Assembly: GCF_017873435.1 (NCBI RefSeq) | Contig: NZ_JAGGKG010000016.1 | Location: forward strand, 60,282 to 124,281 | From: Paenibacillus turicensis | GTDB taxonomy: Bacteria; Bacillota; Bacilli; Paenibacillales; Paenibacillaceae | DNA: 64,000 nt | Reading direction: 5' to 3' | Part shown: piece after piece, positions 58,064-64,000 of the stretch | Layout: every line of letters starts with the position of its first letter | Numbering within the stretch: the first letter of the stretch is position 1 | Notes under the pieces: model-generated | Seen by the model: the letters and a program-made list of their open reading frames with translations, nothing else | What the model was told of the DNA's origin: nothing | Databases searched by the model: none | Position numbers and translations under genes: made by a program

Positions 58064-58582
58064 ATGACAACACATACATTAGCTTTCGCGGCTTGCCAAG
58101 GGGATCAGCAAGCATTTGAGCAATTAATAACTACACATCAAGAAAAGCTTTATCGTATCGCCTTCAGCTATTTAAGAAATGAAGCCGATTCGTTAGAAGC
58201 GATTCAAGAAGCGGTATGTCGAGCTTGGGTCAAGTGCTCTCATATCAGAGATCCAGAAGCCTTCATACCTTGGCTCATTCGTGTTCTGATTAATTACTGT
58301 ATTGATGAGCAAAGGCGGCAAAAGCGGACAACAACCTCCGAGCAAATTGAGCCTGTCCAACAAAGTATTGAAATGGTAAGTGTTCAAAAAATGGATTTAC
58401 AGACGGCATTAGATAAATTAAAGCCTAAATATCGTCATGTCCTTATTCTTAAATATTATCATGATATGACATTAACAGATATAGCAACGATTTTAGATAA
58501 ACCAGAAGGAACAGTAAAAACGTGGCTCCACCAAGGTTTAAAGCAGGTGCGGGTTCAAATGAGTCGAGGAGGGATCTACTAA
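58064..58582 (+). CDS. ECF-family RNA polymerase sigma factor
   Basis: A 172-residue sigma-70 family protein with region 2 (FEQLITTHQEKLYRIAFSYL, EAIQEAVCRAWVKCSHI) and region 4 (LDKLKPKYRHVLILKYYHDM, TLTDIATILDKPEGTVKTWL), joined by a short linker and lacking regions 1 and 3. The next gene, one base later, encodes a one-helix membrane protein likely to be its anti-sigma factor. It resembles SigV/SigX-type envelope stress factors. Confidence 0.93.
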   Translation: MTTHTLAFAACQGDQQAFEQLITTHQEKLYRIAFSYLRNEADSLEAIQEAVCRAWVKCSHIRDPEAFIPWLIRVLINYCIDEQRRQKRTTTSEQIEPVQQSIEMVSVQKMDLQTALDKLKPKYRHVLILKYYHDMTLTDIATILDKPEGTVKTWLHQGLKQVRVQMSRGGIY

Positions 58583-58583
58583 C

Positions 58584-60098
58584 ATGGCTAGGCATCAGAC
58601 GAAACATGAAGCTATACAGAAGGGCAAACAAAAGGGGCAGCAACATACTCAACAACTATTTGAGCAGGCTAGCTCTGATTTTAACTCAACTTTTCCTACC
58701 ATTCCAGAATATAAATTACAAGCAGCCATTAAGAAAGGCATTGATCGTGGCAACAAGCAAAAAAGATTTAAAAATGGCTTTAAGAAATGGGGCCTACCTA
58801 CGGGTGCAGTGGTGCTGTGTGCTCTGTTGTTTACGTTAATTTCATTACAACCCAGTTGGACTAAGCTAGTAAATCAAAGTGCAGAGAGTACGAGTACAAG
58901 CTCAATGGAAAATATACCTGATTACATTGTGGCCCAATTAAACTCACAAGCCTTACGAAAAGCTGCCCAAAATGGCTTGTACCAACCCATCAACCAAACA
59001 TCCCAGCAGGATCAATTCTCTTTTACAGTAGATGGGGTGATCGCAGATGGAAAAAGTGCGACAATATTTTATACGATGAATTTGAAGCCAGGCTCACCAT
59101 ATGACAGCATCACTGACCTTTCATTTTTAGATGATAATGGTAATCCTATAGAAACATTTATAAATTTGTCCACTGAAATATTAAATGTTGGTGACGAATA
59201 TAGTCTTCATATGCGTAACAAAGTGACCATTTTAAGTAAATCAGGCGAATTACCTACAAATTTAATTATGAAAGCATTCCCTAAATTTAGTAAACTTATC
59301 TCGTCTAAATTGTTAACCGAAGAAGAGAGGAACAAAGTTTTTGATATAGGCAAAGAATTTAAAGTCTCAATTCCAATAGACAAATCTGTATATTCAGATT
59401 TAGTGAAGTACATCCCAATTAATAAGCAGGAACAATCAGCAAACTATGATTTCATTATCGAAAAAGCGATCCTTCATCCAATGAGTACAGAGCTTCAAAT
59501 TAAAATAAATAAACCCAATGTAGATTTATTTCATAGCTTTATTTTACCTAGCTTGACCATTACAGATGGGGAAACATATTTATCCACTAAAAATATCAGC
59601 AGGATTGGTTCTCAAGCCTATAAAAAGGACGCCAACACGATCTCAGTGTATTTCGACAGTATTTATTATTTAGAGCATGATACGATCACATTCCAAGCAG
59701 ATGGGATCAGGAATAGCTTCAAAGAGCAACCTAAATTAGTCATAGATACTGTTAACAAGAAGCTTATTAGCTCGACAGAGTTAATTAATCTAGAGTCGAT
59801 AAAAAGTTATAAAGCAAATAATACAACAGAAATAGAGTTGAAAATTAAGAAACATCGAAGTGAAGATGAACTTTTAACCTTCATTTCAGAACTAAAAGAT
59901 AACAATGGCGTTGAATATCAACCTACGCAAAGACATAAAAGTTTAAATTTAAGCTCAGATGATAAAGAATTTCAAACATTAAGAATAGAGCTTGAAACTA
60001 AAAAATATGCTCAACCTTTAACTTTAACTGTAGATAATCTCTATGAAGAGCATTTACAGAAGATTGATATCCCTTTAATCGGCATTCAAAAGAAGTAG
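58584..60098 (+). CDS. Membrane anti-sigma factor, DUF4179/DUF5643-type
   Basis: A 504-residue protein: a basic cytosolic N-terminus of ~68 residues, one membrane helix (~70-88, GAVVLCALLFTLISL), and a long extracellular part with two beta-rich domains (~125-270 and ~280-500) typical of DUF4179/DUF5643 proteins paired with ECF sigma factors. FTVDGVIADGKSATIFYTM is a characteristic strand pair. GAGGAGGG precedes the ATG. The pairing with the sigma factor gene supports the role. The sensed signal is unknown. Confidence 0.88.
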   Translation: MARHQTKHEAIQKGKQKGQQHTQQLFEQASSDFNSTFPTIPEYKLQAAIKKGIDRGNKQKRFKNGFKKWGLPTGAVVLCALLFTLISLQPSWTKLVNQSAESTSTSSMENIPDYIVAQLNSQALRKAAQNGLYQPINQTSQQDQFSFTVDGVIADGKSATIFYTMNLKPGSPYDSITDLSFLDDNGNPIETFINLSTEILNVGDEYSLHMRNKVTILSKSGELPTNLIMKAFPKFSKLISSKLLTEEERNKVFDIGKEFKVSIPIDKSVYSDLVKYIPINKQEQSANYDFIIEKAILHPMSTELQIKINKPNVDLFHSFILPSLTITDGETYLSTKNISRIGSQAYKKDANTISVYFDSIYYLEHDTITFQADGIRNSFKEQPKLVIDTVNKKLISSTELINLESIKSYKANNTTEIELKIKKHRSEDELLTFISELKDNNGVEYQPTQRHKSLNLSSDDKEFQTLRIELETKKYAQPLTLTVDNLYEEHLQKIDIPLIGIQKK

Positions 60099-60116
60099 TA
60101 GACATAAAAACGCAAA

Positions 60117-60167
60117 AACAGGTAGATCAGAGACTATTACCTTGTTTCATCTCTAGATCTACCTGTT
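60117..60167 (+). terminator. Terminator after the sigma/anti-sigma operon
   Basis: A 12-base perfect stem AACAGGTAGATC/GATCTACCTGTT with a ~27-base loop, then CTTGTTATTT. Confidence 0.82.
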
Positions 60168-60269
60168 CTTGTTATTTCCATCAAATCACAGTTAACTCTA
60201 TTTTTCTGCTAACGCTCAAAGCTTGATTTCTTTCTAATTTCTCAAACATATTATTTTCTTAATATTATA

Positions 60270-60767
60270 TTAATCTTTAACATCACTTTTACGCTCCAAC
60301 ACCCGCAGTGGATTACCACCTACAAAGGTGCCAGCTTCCACATCTTTATGCACTACAGAACCTGCCGCAACAACGGCTCCATCTCCAATCGTTACACCTG
60401 GTAAAATGGTTGTATTTGCACCAATTAACACTTCATCGCCAATAATAACCTCACCTAATCGGTATTCCTTAATTAGATATTCATGCGCAAGAATCGTGGT
60501 GTTATAGCCAATCACGGAGTTCCTTCCAACCGAAATCAGCTGCGGGAAAAACACATCGACCATAACCATCAGACCAAAGGCAGTATGCTCCCCCACCTTC
60601 ATCTTCAAAAGACGGCGATATATCCAGTTTTTCAAAGGTAAAATTGGACAGTACCTAGCACATTGAATAAAAATAAAATTCAGTACACCTTTAACTGGGT
60701 TTACCGTACGGTAGATCTGCCATAAAGCATTTGTTCCTTCTACTGGATATCTCTCCACTTTTCTCAC
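60270..60767 (-). CDS. Hexapeptide-repeat acyltransferase (YvoF-like)
   Basis: A 165-residue left-handed beta-helix transferase with hexapeptide repeats (VIIGDEVLIGANTTILPGVT, IGDGAVVAAGSVVHKDVEAG). It is the equivalent of Bacillus YvoF, always downstream of ppaX-lgt-hprK. It probably transfers an acetyl group to a sugar or lipid; substrate unknown. The start is a GTG overlapped by GGAG 10 bases earlier, at the end of ppaX (4-base gap). Confidence 0.85.
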   Translation of the reverse strand: MRKVERYPVEGTNALWQIYRTVNPVKGVLNFIFIQCARYCPILPLKNWIYRRLLKMKVGEHTAFGLMVMVDVFFPQLISVGRNSVIGYNTTILAHEYLIKEYRLGEVIIGDEVLIGANTTILPGVTIGDGAVVAAGSVVHKDVEAGTFVGGNPLRVLERKSDVKD

Positions 60768-60771
60768 TTTA

Positions 60772-61416
60772 TCATGACTCCAATCTCATAATTCCGTACA
60801 ATTCAGTCACATCATCAATGACATAAGCAGGATCATATTTTCGAAGCACCTCTGCTCCTTTTAAAGACCAAGATACAGCCACTGAAACAACTCCAGCCGC
60901 ATTAGCAGCCTGAATGTCTGCTGGACTATCTCCTACCATTATTGTCCGCTTCGGATCAGATCCTAACTGTTCTACGGCAGTAAGCACAGGCTCTGGATTG
61001 GGCTTAGGCTCCTTCACATCATCCAATGTAACAATGACGTCAAAGTATTTTAGATAATCAAAGTGCTCTAGTACCCGTTTTGTACTTTCCTTCATTTTTG
61101 TAGTGACAATGCCTAATTTTATCCCTTGCTCCTGTAAATGCATGATCACTTCTTTAACATTTGGAAAACCCTTGACCATATTATCATGATGAATGTTACT
61201 ATAGTCGCGGTAAGCTTGAGCTAAATGAGATACATCCTCAAGTCCTGTAAAAATTTTAAATTGGTGATCTAATGTTAATCCCATATTAGGAATAATTTCT
61301 TCCCTCGTAAAGGGCTTGTCCGTATGTTCCCCAAGCACGTGCAAAAAGCCCGAAATAATTAGCTCATTTGTATTTATAATCGTTCCATCTAAATCAAACA
61401 ATACAGTGTCAATCAT
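60772..61416 (-). CDS. ppaX: Pyrophosphatase PpaX (HAD family)
   Basis: A 214-residue HAD-fold hydrolase that removes the pyrophosphate produced when HPr kinase/phosphorylase dephosphorylates HPr-Ser-P. D8 and D10 (FDLDGT) are the nucleophile and acid; KLGIVTTKMK, EPKPNPEP and MVGDSPADIQAA are motifs II-IV. AAGGAG precedes the ATG. Gene order hprK-lgt-ppaX-acyltransferase is conserved, and HPr kinase is 1.3 kb upstream. Confidence 0.94.
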   Translation of the reverse strand: MIDTVLFDLDGTIINTNELIISGFLHVLGEHTDKPFTREEIIPNMGLTLDHQFKIFTGLEDVSHLAQAYRDYSNIHHDNMVKGFPNVKEVIMHLQEQGIKLGIVTTKMKESTKRVLEHFDYLKYFDVIVTLDDVKEPKPNPEPVLTAVEQLGSDPKRTIMVGDSPADIQAANAAGVVSVAVSWSLKGAEVLRKYDPAYVIDDVTELYGIMRLES

Positions 61417-61483
61417 AGCTAGTCTCCTTATCCAACTGCTCTCTCTAGTTATAATATTTATGCTAAATCTTTACTTGTTGTAT

Positions 61484-62518
61484 TCAGCTTTTATCATCAA
61501 TTTTCTGACTATCTTCCGATTTGCGATTATTAGCTTCTATTGAATGTTGTTCTTTTCCACTCGCAGTATTCGAATGCGGCAACTCATCTACACCACTGCT
61601 TTTAGTAGATACAATCGGGTCGCTATAATATGCAAGATTTTTAATCGTCATACGGCGATAAATGATCCATGCTACAGCAACAACAACAATAATGATCGGA
61701 AGTAGCTGCGAGATACGGATATTGCCATACGCGGCATCTAATGCACCATGCTCAAATCCTAACCACTCCATCGGTGCCCACAACGTGTTTATAAAGGAAG
61801 CTAACCATGCTGGACCCTGAAATGCCAAACTATCTGTTCGTACTGCCTCGATAAAGAAGCGTCCGATTGAATATAAAATGAAGTAGCTAAAAAATACTTC
61901 ACCTGCGCGTACAAATTTTTGTCTTCTTAAAATAAACAAGGCAATTAAAACAAACAAGCTCCATACTGACTCATATAAAAAGGTCGGATGATGGTACACA
62001 CCTTGAATATTCATTTGATCCACGATAAAGGAAGGCAAGTGAAGGTAGTCGCTTAAAAAGGTTTCTGTCGTAGGCCCACCATAAGCTTCCTGATTCACGA
62101 AATTACCCCATCGACCAATCATTTGTCCAACAATTAACCCTGGTGCAAGAATATCCGCGATTCGCCAGAAATCATATCCACGCTTTTTAAACAAAATAAC
62201 TGCACAGATGATGGCACCAATTAACGCACCATATATGGCAATGCCACCTTCCCATATTTTAAAAATATCCAATAGATTGTCCTTATAGTCATCCCATTTG
62301 AAGGCAACAAAATAAAGTCTAGCTCCTACAATTGCCGAGGGAACACCAAATAGCAATACATCCATAAAAAATTCCTGCGGGATGCCAAAGCGTTTTCCTT
62401 CACGTATCGCTATCCATAAGCCAATTAAAGCACCCATACCTAATATGAGACCATACCAGCGTATAGTTAGAAAACCACCGATTGAAAAAATAACTGGATC
62501 TATCATTAATGTCGCCAT
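61484..62518 (-). CDS. lgt: Prolipoprotein diacylglyceryl transferase
   Basis: A 344-residue multi-pass membrane enzyme that attaches diacylglycerol to the lipobox cysteine of prolipoproteins (PotD and the flavoprotein lipoprotein here are examples). The signature GRWGNFVNQEAYGG and the start SIGGFLTIRWYGLILGMGAL are intact; HPTFLYES is also conserved. It has a ~45-residue hydrophilic C-terminal tail (VDELPHSNTASGKEQHS) beyond the usual length. GGAGTGTGAGG precedes the ATG. Confidence 0.96.
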   Translation of the reverse strand: MATLMIDPVIFSIGGFLTIRWYGLILGMGALIGLWIAIREGKRFGIPQEFFMDVLLFGVPSAIVGARLYFVAFKWDDYKDNLLDIFKIWEGGIAIYGALIGAIICAVILFKKRGYDFWRIADILAPGLIVGQMIGRWGNFVNQEAYGGPTTETFLSDYLHLPSFIVDQMNIQGVYHHPTFLYESVWSLFVLIALFILRRQKFVRAGEVFFSYFILYSIGRFFIEAVRTDSLAFQGPAWLASFINTLWAPMEWLGFEHGALDAAYGNIRISQLLPIIIVVVAVAWIIYRRMTIKNLAYYSDPIVSTKSSGVDELPHSNTASGKEQHSIEANNRKSEDSQKIDDKS

Positions 62519-62677
62519 GCCTCACACTCCTAAAAATGGATTTTGCATTATTTTTAATAACGCAAAATCCCTAGATTCAACTACAAGAATGTTCAATTAC
62601 TAATCATTTAATATCTACATGTATTCTTATATTTTTGCTAGTTATAAATCATTATTCATTTTGGTATCTCTACGAGG

Positions 62678-63619
62678 TTATTCAAGATCGTCCATGTCTT
62701 CAGCAATCGTTTCTGTTAACTTCGTAGTAAACTGCAATGCGGCGTTGTAGCCCATACGCTTCAAGCGATAATTCATCGCTGCTACTTCAATGATGACAGC
62801 TAAGTTACGACCAGGACGTACAGGAATAGTTGCAAGTGGAACATCGGTATCAATAATCCGAGTAGTTTCCTCGTCCAGACCTAAACGATCATATTGCTTA
62901 TCTTGTTGCCAAGCTTCTAATCTGACAACTAGCGTAATCCGTTTATTGTTACGAATTGCACCTGCTCCAAATAAAGTCATTACATTAATAATACCAACGC
63001 CACGAATTTCTAATAAATGTCTAATGAGTTCTGGTGCCGTACCATGCAACTGATTGTCGGAGGTTTGGCGAATCTCTACCGCATCATCGGCGATTAAGCG
63101 ATGTCCACGCTTCACCAATTCTAATGCTGTTTCACTTTTACCAATACCACTAGATCCTGTAATGAGCATCCCAACTCCATACACGTCTACCAATACCCCA
63201 TGGATCGTTGCCGTTGGTGCAAGCTTACGCTCAAGAAAACTCGTAATTCTACTAGACAAAATGGTTGTAGCCATACTACTACGTAAAACAGGGACATTGT
63301 TACGAGTACTAATATCAATTAGCTCCTGCGGCACTGCCCATGATCTTGTTACAATAATACATGGTGTATCAGGACTGCTACATAAACGTTCCATACGACT
63401 AATACGTTCCGCCTCAGGTAGCATTTCATAAAAGGCCAATTCCGTTTTCCCTAAAATTTGTACACGTTCAGGTGGATGGTATTCAAAATATCCCGCCATC
63501 TCTAAACCTGGTCGATACAAATCATCTACCGTAATTGTACGACTCAACCCCTGTTCACCAGACACAACCTCAAGTCCAAACTGGTTCACCATCTCAGACA
63601 CTTTTACCTTTTTTGCCAT
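62678..63619 (-). CDS. hprK: HPr kinase/phosphorylase
   Basis: A 313-residue bifunctional enzyme that phosphorylates HPr and Crh on Ser46 in response to fructose 1,6-bisphosphate, or reverses it. Walker [10 protein letters not shown] lies at ~157-165, the HprK signature [11 protein letters not shown] at ~206, and the catalytic His-Asp region IADDAVEI between. GGAG precedes the ATG. The Ser46-bearing Crh-like protein encoded at 23213-23482 is an expected substrate. Confidence 0.97.
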   Translation of the reverse strand: MAKKVKVSEMVNQFGLEVVSGEQGLSRTITVDDLYRPGLEMAGYFEYHPPERVQILGKTELAFYEMLPEAERISRMERLCSSPDTPCIIVTRSWAVPQELIDISTRNNVPVLRSSMATTILSSRITSFLERKLAPTATIHGVLVDVYGVGMLITGSSGIGKSETALELVKRGHRLIADDAVEIRQTSDNQLHGTAPELIRHLLEIRGVGIINVMTLFGAGAIRNNKRITLVVRLEAWQQDKQYDRLGLDEETTRIIDTDVPLATIPVRPGRNLAVIIEVAAMNYRLKRMGYNAALQFTTKLTETIAEDMDDLE

Positions 63620-63868
63620 GGAGTTCTCCTTTTCCCAATACGATACCCTTAAATGTCGCTAACTATGAGGGCACCTGTGGTTTTAATAATTATGTAAGGA
63701 AAACATATATTTAACCTGCTGTCATATGTCTTCCTCTATAAAATAATTACAATTAAAATTAAACCTTCACATGATGAAGTCTACATAATGGAGTATGTAT
63801 TCATCGTAAAGGAAAATGACGCTTAAATCAATGTTGCTTAACCAATTTACAATAAATATAGGGGGGTG
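63620..63868. other. Intergenic region upstream of hprK
   Basis: AT-rich stretch of ~250 bases presumably holding the hprK promoter, which I cannot define confidently. A short inverted repeat TTCA-catga-TGAA lies near 63765. No gene seen. Confidence 0.4.
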
Positions 63869-63904
63869 ATGTCATTGCATTTAATTACTAGAGTAAAGGG
63901 CTGA
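63869..63904 (+). other. Short ORF with strong ribosome binding site abutting a group II intron
   Basis: GGGGGGTG at 63861-63868 precedes an ATG (63869) and a better-spaced TTG (63875) of an eleven-codon frame (MSLHLITRVKG) whose stop lies in the intron hairpin. This looks like the first codons of a plus-strand gene interrupted by the element at the right edge, but a leaderless coincidence is possible. Confidence 0.35.
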
Positions 63905-64000
63905 GTTTTTTTTTTTTCAGCCCCTCCTCATCAAACCGTACGTGAGGTTTTCCCTCATACGGCTTTCCGATGTTCTTCTTTTATGCGCATGCAGATTACA
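63890..64000 (-). mobile_element. 3' end of a group II intron (domains V and VI), partial
   Basis: On the minus strand, positions 63966-63932 form the ~34-base domain V hairpin: AAGCCGTAT with the AGC triad, GAGG-GAAAA-CCTC tip and CACGTACGGTTT closing strand. A GGGCTG/CAGCCC hairpin with a 12-A loop (63898-63923) follows as domain VI, then the 3' end near 63886-63897. The intron body and any reverse transcriptase gene would lie beyond the right edge. The exact splice site is not fixed. Confidence 0.82.

Noticed and set aside
63906..63917. The run of 12 T as a terminator U-tract
   Set aside because: It lies inside the GGGCTG/CAGCCC loop rather than after a stem, and fits an intron domain VI loop.

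Overview
The window looks like chromosomal DNA of a low-to-mid-GC, endospore-lineage Firmicute, most probably Paenibacillaceae (Paenibacillus or a close relative). The evidence is gene order: cggR-gapA-pgk-tpiA-gpmI-eno; rapZ-yvcK-whiA-HPr/Crh; hisZ-G-D-B-H-A-F-IE followed by a PHP histidinol phosphatase; acyltransferase-ppaX-lgt-hprK; and trxB-NUDIX-TPR. Start codons are often GTG or TTG behind strong Shine-Dalgarno sequences, and many genes end in intrinsic terminators. No similarity search was run; product names rest on motifs and family knowledge.

Layout. 1-3.7 kb (+): the 3' end of a sugar isomerase-family gene, a split transketolase and a GlpK-like FGGY kinase, which together look like a ketose-utilisation route. 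3.8-11.3 kb (-): the lower glycolytic operon led by CggR, with a recognisable promoter and operator. 11.5-15.5 kb: tRNA-Arg(CCG), clpP with a CtsR box on its promoter, adenine deaminase, a small secreted protein, and three copies of an unexplained interspersed repeat. 15.5-23.5 kb (-): an SGNH hydrolase, an exported DUF4163/DUF3298-like protein, the polyamine transporter potABCD, a SIMPL protein and a Crh-like HPr that has His15. 23.7-27.6 kb (-): whiA, yvcK, rapZ and glucokinase. 27.7-29.7 kb: an FMN/FAD lipoprotein of the fumarate reductase type.

29.9-34.7 kb (-) is the most unusual part. It is a tight six-gene operon encoding a Ycf46-type AAA ATPase, a DUF2997 protein, a DUF1257-like protein, two helix-hairpin-helix proteins (one PH-like, one membrane-anchored with a very acidic linker) and a small NrdG-like radical SAM protein. 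Three of the six products end in the same C-terminal motif, R-x-[VI]-D-[YF]. I know of no described function for such a system.

34.9-46 kb: a DUF438/hemerythrin/PAS protein with an Fnr-like palindrome, then two separate two-component plus ABC-2 exporter modules (OmpR/LanFEG-like and LuxR/DesK-type, Lnr/Yvf-like), separated by an Lrp regulator and a metallo-beta-lactamase-fold enzyme. 46-49.4 kb (-): TPR protein, NUDIX and trxB. 49.9-57.8 kb (-): the complete histidine operon. 58-60.1 kb (+): an ECF sigma factor and its membrane anti-sigma factor. 60.3-63.6 kb (-): acyltransferase, ppaX, lgt and hprK. The window ends inside the 3' end of a group II intron (domain V and VI recognisable, minus strand), next to a short ORF with a strong ribosome binding site that may be the stump of an interrupted gene.

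Several genes share one carbon-control circuit: HPr kinase (hprK), PpaX, the Crh-like HPr, CggR and YvcK all link glycolytic flux to transcription or cell-wall synthesis.
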